NCBI RefSeq assembly: GCF_000412695.1
Contig: NC_021499.1
Coordinates: 3,782,001-3,846,000, forward strand
DNA from: Pseudomonas resinovorans NBRC 106553
Lineage (GTDB): Bacteria > Pseudomonadota > Gammaproteobacteria > Pseudomonadales > Pseudomonadaceae
DNA: 64,000 nt
Direction: 5' to 3'
Under the pieces are notes generated by a model that saw only the letters and a list, made by a program, of their open reading frames with translations, did not search any database and was not told where the DNA came from. A program made the position numbers and the translations under genes. Positions 56,649 through 64,000 of the stretch are shown here, piece after piece; position 1 is the first letter of the stretch; each line of letters begins with the position of its first letter.

Positions 56649-57245
56649 TTACAGATACGGCCCGATCACCCCCATCGCCCGCTCGACGAACGCCTCCTTC
56701 TCCCCCACCGGCGCCACGTAGTGCAGCGCCGTGGCGCAGGCGTCCTCACCGGCCAGCCTGGCGATCACCCAGGCCGCGAGATAGGGCGAGGCCAGGCAAC
56801 CACCGGCAGTGGCCAGGTTGCCGCTGGCGAAGAACGGCTGGTCCAGCACCTTTACCCCGGCCTCGATCACCCAGGGCTTGGTGGTCAGGTCGGTGCAGGC
56901 CGGCAGGTTGCCGAGCAGGCCGAGCCGGGCCATCAGCAGGGCACCGGAACATTGCGAACCGATCAGTTGGCGCTGCGGGTCAAGGCGCAGGCGGTCGAGA
57001 ATGGCGCGATCCTTGGCGATATCACGGGTGAGGATGCCGCTGCCGAACAGCACCACATCGGCCTCGTTGGCGAACTCCAGGGGCTGCTGGGCCTGGACCC
57101 GCACCCCGTTCATCGAGGTGACGAACTCGGCCGGCGCGGTGATTTCCGCCTGCCAACCCTGCCCGCGCAAGCGGTTGAGCAGCCCGGCGGCTACGAAGGA
57201 ATCAAGCTCGTTGAAGCCCTCGAACGTCAGTACGGCGATGCGCAT
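56649..57245 (-). CDS. DJ-1/PfpI family protein
   Basis: 198 aa from the ATG at 57245 with GGGAGG upstream. The nucleophile elbow is IGSQCSGALLMA with the Cys at about 100, as in DJ-1/ThiJ/PfpI and glutamine amidotransferase-like proteins. The early acidic residue lies in FEGFNELD (about 9-16). Relatives are chaperones, glyoxalases, isonitrile hydratases or small-molecule sensors; no single activity can be given. A single gene flanked by two repeats. Confidence 0.85.
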   Translation of the reverse strand: MRIAVLTFEGFNELDSFVAAGLLNRLRGQGWQAEITAPAEFVTSMNGVRVQAQQPLEFANEADVVLFGSGILTRDIAKDRAILDRLRLDPQRQLIGSQCSGALLMARLGLLGNLPACTDLTTKPWVIEAGVKVLDQPFFASGNLATAGGCLASPYLAAWVIARLAGEDACATALHYVAPVGEKEAFVERAMGVIGPYL

Positions 57246-57359
57246 CACGACCTCCCGGATCGCGTAGGTTCAGGGTGCGAATCTATGCGCGCCAGCGGGC
57301 GGTCGCCATGTACAGACGACCGCGAATTCGGCCATACAGGTTTGCAGGGGGAACCAACC

Positions 57360-57457
57360 TGTAGGGGCGAATTCATTCGCCAACCGGACCGAAGGTTCGG
57401 CCGACAGACCCGAAGGGGGACGCGGTGCGTCCCTTGGCGAATGAATTCGCCCCTACA
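57360..57457. repeat. GAATTCATTCGCC-family repeat, two-armed copy
   Basis: TGTAGGGGCGAATTCATTCG at the left and TTGGCGAATGAATTCGCCCC at the right enclose GGACCGAAGGTTCGGCC and GGGACGCGGTGCGTCCC palindromes. The structure is almost identical to the copy at 62267-62363. Confidence 0.85.
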
Positions 57458-57471
57458 AGGATTCGCCGCTC

Positions 57472-58698
57472 CTACAATCGCGGCCCCGGCTCTTCCGGGC
57501 CGTCCTCCTCCAGGTCTTCCAGCTTGAGCTCCAGGCCCCAGCTGGCGGCGTCCTCGGTGCGGCTGGGCGCCGGAGTCGGGGCGGCGGCCACGGGGGCCGC
57601 TGCGGCAGCGGCGGGTGCCGAGGCGGCGGTGGCCGGGTTTTCGCGGTAGAGCTTGAGCTTCAGGCGCAGGTTGTTGGCCGAGTCGGCGTTCTTGATCGCC
57701 TCGTCTTCGGGAATGGCGCCCTCCACCACCAGGTCGAACAGCGCCTGATCGAAGGTCTGCATGCCGAGGCCACGGGACTTCTCCATGATCTCCTTGATGG
57801 AGTGGAATTCGTTGCGCTTGATCAGGTCGCTGATAGTGGAGGTGCCCAGCAGCACTTCCACCGCCGCCCGGCGCTTGCCGTCCTGGGTGCGCACCAGGCG
57901 CTGGGAAACGAAGGCCTTGAGGTTGTTGCCGAGATCGTTGAGCAACTGCGGCCGGCGCTCCTCGGGGAAGAAGTTGATGATGCGGTCCAGGGCCTGGTTG
58001 GCGTTGTTGGCGTGCAGGGTGGAAATGGCCAGGTGGCCGGTGTCGGCGAAGGCCAGGGCGTGCTCCATGGTCTCGCGGTCGCGGATCTCGCCGATCAGGA
58101 TCACGTCCGGCGCCTGGCGCAGGGTGTTCTTCAGCGCGGCGTGGAAGCTGCGGGTGTCCACCCCCACCTCGCGCTGGTTGATGATCGACTTCTTGTGCCG
58201 GTGCACATACTCCACCGGGTCTTCGATGGTGATGATGTGACCGCCCACATTGCGATTGCGGTAGTCGATCAGCGCCGCCAGGGAGGTGGACTTGCCGGAA
58301 CCGGTACCGCCGACGAAGAGCACCAGGCCGCGTTTTTCCATGACCATCTTCAGCAGCACTTCCGGCAGCTTCAGGTCCTCGAAGCGCGGGATGTCCAGCT
58401 TGATGTTCCGCGCGACGATGGAGACCTCGTTGCGCTGGCGGAAGATATTGATGCGGAAGCGCCCGATATTGGGCAGCGAGATGGCCAGGTTCATCTCCAG
58501 CTCACGGTCGAACTCGGCGCGCTGCTCGGCGTCCATGATGGATTCGGCGATTCTGGCCACGTCGCCGGCCTTCAGCGGCTCGGCGGAAAGCGGCCGGAGC
58601 ATGCCGTTGAACTTGGCGCAGGGCGGCGCGCCCGTGGACAGGTAGAGGTCGGAACCATCCTGGCTGGCCAGGATTTTCAGCATCGCGGAGAGGTCCAT
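57472..58698 (-). CDS. PilT/PilU-family type IV pilus ATPase
   Basis: 408 aa from the ATG at 58698. PAS-like N-terminal domain (SDLYLSTGAPPCAKFNG, about 13-29), then Walker A VGGTGSGKST (about 128-137), Asp box IITIEDPVEYVH, Walker B APDVILIGEIRDRETME and His box STLHANNANQALDRI. An Ala/Pro-rich linker and an acidic tail (about 355-408) go beyond the about 345-380 aa of PilT and PilU. The helix EEAIKNADSANNLRLKLKL resembles PilU. It drives pilus retraction or modulates it. It is not next to pilT here; ppiC is divergent. Confidence 0.88.
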   Translation of the reverse strand: MDLSAMLKILASQDGSDLYLSTGAPPCAKFNGMLRPLSAEPLKAGDVARIAESIMDAEQRAEFDRELEMNLAISLPNIGRFRINIFRQRNEVSIVARNIKLDIPRFEDLKLPEVLLKMVMEKRGLVLFVGGTGSGKSTSLAALIDYRNRNVGGHIITIEDPVEYVHRHKKSIINQREVGVDTRSFHAALKNTLRQAPDVILIGEIRDRETMEHALAFADTGHLAISTLHANNANQALDRIINFFPEERRPQLLNDLGNNLKAFVSQRLVRTQDGKRRAAVEVLLGTSTISDLIKRNEFHSIKEIMEKSRGLGMQTFDQALFDLVVEGAIPEDEAIKNADSANNLRLKLKLYRENPATAASAPAAAAAAPVAAAPTPAPSRTEDAASWGLELKLEDLEEDGPEEPGPRL

Positions 58699-58817
58699 GG
58701 GACGTGCGTATCCAGTCTGAGGTGAGGGCATCCGCACAGCGGATCACCGGTTCGCAACTGTATGGCGGCGGCCTGTGCTGGCACAATGAACCGTTCCACA
58801 GTCCAAGAGGAAATCCC

Positions 58818-59096
58818 ATGGCCAAGGCCCTCGCCCGCCATATCCTGGTCAAGACCGAGGCGGAAGCCGAGCAACTGAAGAAGCGCCTGGATAAAGGCGA
58901 AGACTTCGCGGTCCTGGCGAAGAAGCACTCCATCTGCCCTTCCGCCAAGCGTGGCGGCGACCTGGGCGAGGTGCGCCCCGGCCAGATGGTGCGGGTGATC
59001 GATCAGGTGATCTTCAAGAAGCCGGTGCGGGTCGTCCATGGCCCGGTGAAAAGCCAGTTCGGCTATCACCTGGTGCAGGTGTTCTTCCGGGAGTGA
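58818..59096 (+). CDS. ppiC: peptidyl-prolyl cis-trans isomerase, parvulin (PpiC)
   Basis: 92 aa, a single parvulin domain with no signal peptide, so cytoplasmic like E. coli PpiC (93 aa). ARHILVKTEAEAEQLK at the start, FAVLAKKHSICPSAKRGGDL in the middle and VHGPVKSQFGYHLVQV at the end carry the active-site His residues. AAGAGGAAA lies before the ATG. It catalyses proline isomerisation during folding. A hairpin follows. Confidence 0.93.
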   Translation: MAKALARHILVKTEAEAEQLKKRLDKGEDFAVLAKKHSICPSAKRGGDLGEVRPGQMVRVIDQVIFKKPVRVVHGPVKSQFGYHLVQVFFRE

Positions 59097-59102
59097 GGGG
59101 AA

Positions 59103-59131
59103 ATGGGCACCGTCCGTGGCGCGGTGCCCAT
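59103..59131 (+). terminator. Hairpin after ppiC
   Basis: 10 bp perfect stem ATGGGCACCG (59103-59112)/CGGTGCCCAT (59122-59131) 6 bp after the stop. No T tract follows, so termination is uncertain. Confidence 0.55.
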
Positions 59132-59165
59132 GCTGGAGCCGTTGTGTGACAGCGGTATTAACGGC

Positions 59166-59465
59166 TCATTGCAGCGTTTGCCGCGCGCAGGTGCGTGAGA
59201 TATCGACGAGGATCGAGACTTCGGCCTCGGTGGGTTTGGTGCCTTTGCCCACGGCCTCCAGCTGCTCCGAGGTAAAGGACTTCTGCATCATGCCGCTGGA
59301 GCACTGGCAGTAGGCAATGGCCCTGTCCTGGGGCACCTGGCCGGCCGCACTGGCGACGCATTCCTTGGTGAACTTCTCGCTACCACCGGCGGGCCACTCG
59401 CCCGCTACCGCCGCGAAGGCGCAGGCCTGCAGGGCCAGAGCGCCGAAAAACAGGGATTTCCTCAC
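59166..59465 (-). CDS. small exported Cys-containing protein
   Basis: 99 aa from a GTG at 59465 with AGGAG upstream; the signal peptide VRKSLFFGALALQACAFAAVAG is then complete, with cleavage near AVAG-EW. The mature part has four Cys (ECV, YCQC, TCA), suggesting disulfides in the periplasm. No family is recognised. A longer open frame upstream lacks the RBS. Confidence 0.65.
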   Translation of the reverse strand: MRKSLFFGALALQACAFAAVAGEWPAGGSEKFTKECVASAAGQVPQDRAIAYCQCSSGMMQKSFTSEQLEAVGKGTKPTEAEVSILVDISRTCARQTLQ

Positions 59466-59545
59466 AAGACTTCTCCTGACGATTGCCGATCCTGATGGCG
59501 CATCGCGTACTGCGCTGGCCACCCCTCAGACAATAGCCGCCCGCG

Positions 59546-59737
59546 TCAGTCCTCGCTCGTGTTCGGCAACAGCTCGACCTTCCCCGGCAGCCAATGCGGG
59601 GCCTCGACGCGCTCCTGGAGCCGGACGGCGAATGCCAGGGCGGAGGCGCGATCGCGGAATGGCACCCGCATGCCAAGGGCCTCGACGTGCCACTCCAGGC
59701 GCTCGCCACGGCAGACCTGCTGGATCGCGATGTCCAT
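59546..59737 (-). CDS. small hypothetical protein (63 aa)
   Basis: 63 aa from the ATG at 59737 (GGGA upstream). Hydrophilic, two predicted helices, no signal peptide. I do not recognise it. The upstream terminator at 59785-59810 ends the previous gene, supporting this as a separate unit. Confidence 0.5.
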   Translation of the reverse strand: MDIAIQQVCRGERLEWHVEALGMRVPFRDRASALAFAVRLQERVEAPHWLPGKVELLPNTSED

Positions 59738-59784
59738 GGATTGTTCCCGCTCAAGCCGACGAATCCCACGGCAACGGCACGCAG

Positions 59785-59810
59785 AAAAAAGGCCAACCAT
59801 CGGGCTGGCC
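59785..59810 (-). terminator. Rho-independent terminator on the minus strand
   Basis: GGCCAGCC/GGTTGGCC stem (one G-T pair) followed by TTTTTT on the minus strand (59790-59785). It would end the transcript of the 87-aa gene at 59908-60171. Confidence 0.8.
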
Positions 59811-59907
59811 CGTACTGGATGCGTTACCCAAGAAAAGTGCCGTGGAGGCTTGCTCAGGCTAGCGCCTGAAGTTGACGATTGTGCGACAGGGCCGTGCGGT
59901 GCGCTGA

Positions 59908-60171
59908 CTATTCATCACCGGCGGTGCGCAATCGGAAAGGCGTTGCCGTTGCCGCTGGCGAAGCCTCGGAAAAGGACGCGTACAGGCTGATGGCAATCCG
60001 CTCGGCGAGGATGAGACGCGCAAACTCGGCCATCTGGTCATCCGACCAAGGAACTTCCGCTTCTTCCAGGAAGGCTACGATGGCGATGTGCGCGGCGCAG
60101 ACCTTGAGCAGGACGTCTCGCAGTTCTGTCCAGTAAATCGGATCGGCCACAAATCGCTCCAAGTGCATCAT
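59908..60171 (-). CDS. hypothetical protein (87 aa)
   Basis: 87 aa from the ATG at 60171 (an ATG at 60168 is also possible). Mainly helical: FVADPIYWTELRDVLLKVCA, then WSDDQMAEFARLILAERIAI. No signal or known domain. Followed by a clear terminator, which supports it as a real transcribed gene. Confidence 0.55.
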   Translation of the reverse strand: MMHLERFVADPIYWTELRDVLLKVCAAHIAIVAFLEEAEVPWSDDQMAEFARLILAERIAISLYASFSEASPAATATPFRLRTAGDE

Positions 60172-60655
60172 TTTGCTAGATGCACACGTAAGCAATAGCG
60201 CAGGTTCCCGGCAGCCGCCAGCGCCTGCCCGAAGGAAAGCCCCATACAGGCGCGAAAGCGCGAAAATGCCCGACGACAAGGGCACGCCTCATCCTGCCGC
60301 ATGCCAAGGCCGATGCCGAACGTCGGAAACCGGGTGTTGGCGGGTTCACGGCGGATCACGCCGGAGAGCCCCCGGTACCTACTTTCGCTGGCGCCCTGCC
60401 CTCGCTGCGGGTGGGATCAGCTACCGGTCGCCATGCAATTGCCGTCATACCTATGCGACAATCCGCACATTGTCCGGCATGAACCCCGCCTTCATCCCCC
60501 CAGCAGCTCGGCCACAGCGGCCCAATGTTGCTGTCGACGTATGCCCGCTGGATCAATTCTTGCTCCGACTGGAGCGAATTCGAGAAGTTGAAAACCGGTA
60601 TCAGATCGGTTTCAGCCGAAGGCGCCAATTCGTAAGTTATTGATAGGTAGACCCC
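60172..60655. other. Gene-free region before the ABC-F gene
   Basis: 484 bp; I see no convincing gene or repeat. It must hold the promoter of the ABC-F gene and of the divergent 87-aa gene. Confidence 0.5.
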
Positions 60656-62245
60656 TTGATCTCCACCGCTAACATCACCATGCAGTTCGGCCCCAAGCCG
60701 CTGTTCGAGAACGTTTCCGTCAAGTTCGGCAACGGCAACCGCTACGGCCTGATCGGCGCCAACGGCTGCGGCAAGTCGACCTTCATGAAGATCCTCGGCA
60801 ACGATCTGGATCCCTCGGGTGGCCAGGTGATGCTGGAGCCGAACGTACGCCTGGGCAAGCTGCGCCAGGACCAGTTCGCCTACGAAGAATTCAGCGTGAT
60901 CGACACCGTGATCATGGGCCACGCGGAACTGTGGCGGGTCAAGGCCGAGCGTGACCGCATCTATTCGCTGCCGGAAATGAGCGAAGAAGACGGCATGGCC
61001 GTTGCCGAGCTGGAAACCGAGTTCGCCGAAATGGACGGCTACACCGCCGAATCCCGTGCCGGCGAGCTGCTGCTCGGCCTCGGCATTCCGCTGGCCCAGC
61101 ACTTCGGCCCGATGAGCGAAGTCGCTCCCGGCTGGAAGCTGCGCGTGCTGCTGGCCCAGGCGCTGTTCTCGGATCCGGACGTGCTGCTGCTGGACGAACC
61201 GACCAACCACCTGGATATCAACACCATCCGCTGGCTGGAAAACATCCTCACGGCGCGTAACAGCACCATGATCATCATTTCCCACGATCGCCACTTCCTG
61301 AACAGCGTCTGCACCCACATGGCCGACCTGGACTACGGCGAACTGCGCCTGTTCCCGGGCAACTACGACGAATACATGACCGCCGCGACCCAGTCGCGCG
61401 AGCAACTGCTGGCCGACAACGCCAAGAAGAAGGCGCAGATCGCCGAGCTGCAGACCTTCGTCAGCCGCTTCTCCGCCAACGCCTCGAAAGCCAAGCAGGC
61501 CACCTCCCGCGCCAAGCAGATCGACAAGATCCAGCTGGCCGAGGTCAAGCCCTCCAGCCGCGTCAGCCCCTTCATTCGCTTCGAGCAGCACAAGAAGCTG
61601 CACCGCCAGGCGGTCACCGTGGAGAAACTGGCCAAGGGCTTCGACGGCAAGCAGCTGTTCAAGGGCCTGGACCTGCAGGTCGAGGCCGGCGAGCGCGTCG
61701 CCATCATCGGCCCCAACGGCATCGGCAAGACCACCCTGCTGCGCACCCTGGTCGGCGAAGTGACCCCGGACTCCGGCAGCGTGAAATGGACCGAAAGCGC
61801 GGACCTTGGCTACTACGCCCAGGACCACGCCCACGACTTCGAAGACGACGTCACCCTGTTCGACTGGATGGGCCAGTGGACCCAGGGCGGCGAGCAGCTG
61901 GTGCGCGGCACCCTCGGCCGCATGCTGTTCTCCAACGACGAGATCCTCAAGTCGGTGAAGGTGATCTCCGGTGGCGAGCAGGGCCGCATGCTGTTCGGCA
62001 AGCTGATCCTGAAGCGCCCCAACGTGCTGGTGATGGACGAACCCACCAACCACCTGGACATGGAATCCATCGAGGCACTCAACCTCGCCCTGGAGAACTA
62101 CCCGGGCACGCTGATCTTCGTCAGCCATGACCGCGAGTTCGTCGGCTCCCTGGCCACCCGCATCATCGAGCTTTCGGAAACCGGCGTGACCGACTTCAGC
62201 GGCACCTACGACGACTACCTGCGCAGCCAGGGCGTGATCGTCTGA
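60656..62245 (+). CDS. ybiT: ABC-F family ATPase (YbiT type)
   Basis: 529 aa, two ABC domains with no membrane helices. Walker [10 protein letters not shown] (about 34-42) and GPNGIGKTT (about 350-358); signatures VAPGWKLR (degenerate, as in YbiT) and ISGGEQGRM; Walker [13 protein letters not shown] and [12 protein letters not shown]. The interdomain linker (about 240-310) is rich in Lys/Ala/Arg, as in ribosome-associated ABC-F proteins. It starts at a TTG (60656) with AGG upstream. Likely role: acting on the ribosomal E site; not an exporter. Confidence 0.92.
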   Translation: MISTANITMQFGPKPLFENVSVKFGNGNRYGLIGANGCGKSTFMKILGNDLDPSGGQVMLEPNVRLGKLRQDQFAYEEFSVIDTVIMGHAELWRVKAERDRIYSLPEMSEEDGMAVAELETEFAEMDGYTAESRAGELLLGLGIPLAQHFGPMSEVAPGWKLRVLLAQALFSDPDVLLLDEPTNHLDINTIRWLENILTARNSTMIIISHDRHFLNSVCTHMADLDYGELRLFPGNYDEYMTAATQSREQLLADNAKKKAQIAELQTFVSRFSANASKAKQATSRAKQIDKIQLAEVKPSSRVSPFIRFEQHKKLHRQAVTVEKLAKGFDGKQLFKGLDLQVEAGERVAIIGPNGIGKTTLLRTLVGEVTPDSGSVKWTESADLGYYAQDHAHDFEDDVTLFDWMGQWTQGGEQLVRGTLGRMLFSNDEILKSVKVISGGEQGRMLFGKLILKRPNVLVMDEPTNHLDMESIEALNLALENYPGTLIFVSHDREFVGSLATRIIELSETGVTDFSGTYDDYLRSQGVIV

Positions 62246-62266
62246 GGGCGCCGCCCGGACTGCTCT

Positions 62267-62363
62267 TGTAGGGGCGAATTTGTTCGCCAAGGGCCGCGAA
62301 GCGGCCCCTGCGGCATCGAAGGCCGAACCTTCGGTCCGGTTGGCGAATGAATTCGCCCCCACA
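62267..62363. repeat. GAATTCGCC-family repeat after the ABC-F gene
   Basis: TGTAGGGGCGAATTTGTTCGCC on the left, TTGGCGAATGAATTCGCCCC on the right, with palindromes GGGCCGCGAAGCGGCCC and GGCCGAACCTTCGGTCC between. Confidence 0.85.
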
Positions 62364-62366
62364 GAT

Positions 62367-62400
62367 ACGACAAAGCCCCGCAATTGCGGGGCTTTGTCGT
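62367..62400. terminator. Perfect bidirectional terminator
   Basis: A 34 bp perfect palindrome with arms ACGACAAAGCCCCGCAA and TTGCGGGGCTTTGTCGT, lying between the convergent ABC-F and azoreductase genes. Confidence 0.92.
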
Positions 62401-62414
62401 TTCCGGGAGCCGGA

Positions 62415-63023
62415 TCAGGCGGTGGCGAACAGCTCGCCGATCTGCGCCTTGGCGGCACTGAAGGCATTGGCGCGGGGCTCTTCGCCGTAGGCCAGGCCTT
62501 CGGCGCGGACGATCTCGATATCGGTCACGCCGAGGAAGTTCAGCACCAGTTTCAGGTAGTCCTCGTGGGCCTGGCCGCTGGCCTGCCCGGCGTGGATGCC
62601 ACCGGCGGTGGAGACGATCACCACTTTCTTGCCGCCCGCCAGGCCTTCCGGACCGTTCTCGGTGTAGTGGAAGGTCTTGCCGGCGACCGCGATGCGATCG
62701 ATCCAGGCCTTGAGCTGGGTCGGGATGGTGAAGTTGTACATCGGCGCGCCGATGACGATGGCGTCGGCGGCGAGGAACTCGTTGAGGGTGGTCTCGCCCA
62801 GCTCGGCTTCGTGCTTCTGCGCGGCGTCGCGCAGCTCGGCCGGGGTACCGCCAGCCACGAGGGACAGGGCGGACAGGTGGCTCAGGGCGTCACCGGCCAG
62901 GTCGCGGTAGCTGACCTGGGCGGCCGGCTCGGCGGCTTGCCAGGCGTCGACCACGGCGCGGCTCAGTTGGCGGGAGGCGGAGGCGTCGCCGAGGATGCTG
63001 GAATCGAGGTGCAGGAGTTTCAT
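62415..63023 (-). CDS. azoR: FMN-dependent NADH-azoreductase
   Basis: 202 aa flavodoxin-like fold. [19 protein letters not shown] at the N-terminus binds FMN phosphate; [20 protein letters not shown] and [10 protein letters not shown] complete the FMN site of the AzoR/AcpD family. It reduces quinones and azo compounds with NADH as a cytoplasmic dimer. AGAGGG lies before the ATG; a single gene. Confidence 0.93.
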   Translation of the reverse strand: MKLLHLDSSILGDASASRQLSRAVVDAWQAAEPAAQVSYRDLAGDALSHLSALSLVAGGTPAELRDAAQKHEAELGETTLNEFLAADAIVIGAPMYNFTIPTQLKAWIDRIAVAGKTFHYTENGPEGLAGGKKVVIVSTAGGIHAGQASGQAHEDYLKLVLNFLGVTDIEIVRAEGLAYGEEPRANAFSAAKAQIGELFATA

Positions 63024-63159
63024 GGATGGTTACCCTCTATTGGGCGACCGGCGACGGCCGATCGGAATGGAGGTAATCCTATCCATGTCGATAAAGGCTG
63101 ATTAGACGGCGAATTTGTGATTCAGCGTCCCACCAATAGAACGCTTACTCCTTGCAGCC

Positions 63160-63192
63160 GGGTGGATCACGCTTCACCGATCCACCCGGCGC
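63160..63192. repeat. GGTGGATC palindromic repeat
   Basis: GGGTGGATC (63161-63169) and GATCCACCC (63179-63187) around ACGCTTCACC; the same family as about 50755-50785. Confidence 0.75.
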
Positions 63193-63202
63193 TCGATGGG
63201 AT

Positions 63203-63709
63203 TCAGACGCCGCCCAGGAAATCCATCTTGCCCACGTCCACGCCGTTGTGACGGAGGATGGCGTAGGCCGCCGTGAGGTGGAAATAGAAGTTCGGCAGGG
63301 CGAAGCCGAGCAGGTAGTCTCGGCCGCGGAAGCTCAGGTCGCCACTGCGCATCTTCAATACCACGGTGCGATCTTCGCTGCCGTCGAGCTGGGCGGCGTC
63401 GATGCCCTTGAGGAAGGCCTGGGTCTTGGCGATTCGCGCCTGCAGCTCCTCGAAGGTGGATTCGGTATCGGCCCAGCTCGGCACATCGACACCGGCCAGG
63501 CGCGCCGCGCAGCCCTTGGCCATATCGCTGACCACCTGTACCTGGCGAGCCAGGGGGTACATGTCCGGCGCCAGGCGCGAATCAATGAATACCTTGGGAT
63601 CGATTCCTCGCGCCTGGGCGTTGGCCTCGGCCTTCTTGAGGATGTTGGAGAGGTTGCCGAGCATGCGCGCCAGGACCGGGATGGACGCCTCGTACATGGA
63701 CAAGGACAT
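63203..63709 (-). CDS. DUF1993 family protein
   Basis: 168 aa from the ATG at 63709. MYEASIPVLARMLGNLSNIL at the start and NFYFHLTAAYAILRHNGVDVGKMDFLG at the end are hallmarks of the DUF1993 family, a DinB-like four-helix protein. The invariant Y-x-H-L-T-x-A-Y-x-IL-R-H may hold a metal or ligand site. The function is unknown. Cytoplasmic. Confidence 0.85.
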   Translation of the reverse strand: MSLSMYEASIPVLARMLGNLSNILKKAEANAQARGIDPKVFIDSRLAPDMYPLARQVQVVSDMAKGCAARLAGVDVPSWADTESTFEELQARIAKTQAFLKGIDAAQLDGSEDRTVVLKMRSGDLSFRGRDYLLGFALPNFYFHLTAAYAILRHNGVDVGKMDFLGGV

Positions 63710-63789
63710 GGTGATCGCTCCGTTTTCGGGTGGATGGACAACGCTCAGGTATAAACCCTGGCCACCTGCCCGGCAATGCGCCCGAGCAC

Positions 63790-64000
63790 TCACCCGCCAC
63801 CGGCGGAATCGGGCTGCGAGCCGCCCAGCGTACGACTGAAGAAGCGCACCGCCTCGACGCTCAACCGTTCATGGATGGCGTTCCGGTCCACGCCGTCGGC
63901 ATCCTCGCAGACGTGGGGCGCGACGGCCTCCAGTGCCTCGGGACAGGGCGCCATGAAGACGAAATGCCCCGCACCCGGCAGCAGGCGGAAGTCAGGTGGA
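63790..64000 (-). CDS. alpha/beta hydrolase (dienelactone hydrolase-like), C-terminal part
   Basis: The last about 69 codons of a gene that begins beyond the window. The text LLPGAGHFVFMAPCPEALEA carries the catalytic His in GAGHF, and the tail APHVCEDADGVDRNAIHERL with VEAVRFFSRTL is characteristic of predicted dienelactone hydrolases/lipoprotein-type hydrolases. Stop codon at 63792-63790. The N-terminus and nucleophile cannot be seen. Confidence 0.75.
   Translation of the reverse strand, partial: PPDFRLLPGAGHFVFMAPCPEALEAVAPHVCEDADGVDRNAIHERLSVEAVRFFSRTLGGSQPDSAGGG

Noticed and set aside
60356..62467. 703-codon minus-strand open frame opposite the ABC-F gene
   Set aside because: No domain or start signal; it spans a repeat and a perfect terminator, and the ABC-F protein explains the region.

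Overview
The window is high-GC DNA from a Pseudomonas-type gammaproteobacterium (Pseudomonas sensu lato). The evidence is the codon bias, the dense interspersed palindromic repeats carrying GAATTCATTCGC or GGATGGGTTGAGC cores, and several gene blocks typical of the group (liuRABCDE, the ketone-body cluster, a PilT/PilU ATPase, a YbiT-type ABC-F protein). Gene order from about 41 to 56.5 kb resembles, from memory, the P. aeruginosa liu and dhc/ato region. No rRNA, tRNA or CRISPR array was seen.

Layout. 1-5.4 kb: the end of a c-type cytochrome, then single housekeeping or accessory genes (GrpB-like, alpha/beta hydrolase, GFA, GNAT, HD hydrolase, methyltransferase, DUF6130). 5.5-14.6 kb: a catabolic island. 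A tight six-gene minus-strand operon encodes a Rieske oxygenase, an aldehyde dehydrogenase, a fused rubredoxin-rubredoxin reductase, a DAO-type flavoprotein, a cupin and an MFS transporter; a BCCT carrier is divergent from it. I infer uptake and oxidative breakdown of a quaternary ammonium compound. 14.7-20.5 kb: two LysR regulators, an EamA transporter, a two-thioesterase/TetR operon with an LmrA/YxaF-type operator, and a broken TonB receptor. 20.7-31.8 kb: a putative exported protein, a CopL-like protein and a cusCBAF-type Cu(I)/Ag(I) efflux operon, followed by an IS1182-family element and a Bro-N gene pair behind a hairpin-rich leader. 32-35.3 kb: a metallo-beta-lactamase-fold protein with lost metal ligands, a YeiH-family exporter with a divergent LysR gene, and an arsC remnant. 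35.3-41 kb: qhpG, qhpE and qhpF-like maturation genes of quinohemoprotein amine dehydrogenase, without the structural genes, beside a sigma-54 activator. 41.2-48.5 kb: the leucine catabolic liuRABCDE operon. 48.5-56.5 kb: acetoacetate metabolism (atoE, atoB, CoA transferase, LysR, acetoacetyl-CoA synthetase). 56.6-64 kb: a DJ-1 protein, a PilT/PilU ATPase, a parvulin, small unknown genes, an ABC-F ATPase, an azoreductase, a DUF1993 protein and a partial hydrolase.

Metabolic logic. LiuA-E convert isovaleryl-CoA to acetoacetate plus acetyl-CoA. The neighbouring CoA transferase or acetoacetyl-CoA synthetase activates acetoacetate and AtoB thiolase cleaves it, so 41-56 kb reads as one leucine/ketone-body unit.

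Most unusual features: a fourfold, 131-132 bp tandem duplication of a palindromic repeat together with the last 30 bp of atoE; the orphan qhpFEG genes; the Rieske operon with a rubredoxin-type reductase; and the structured leader before the Bro-N gene.
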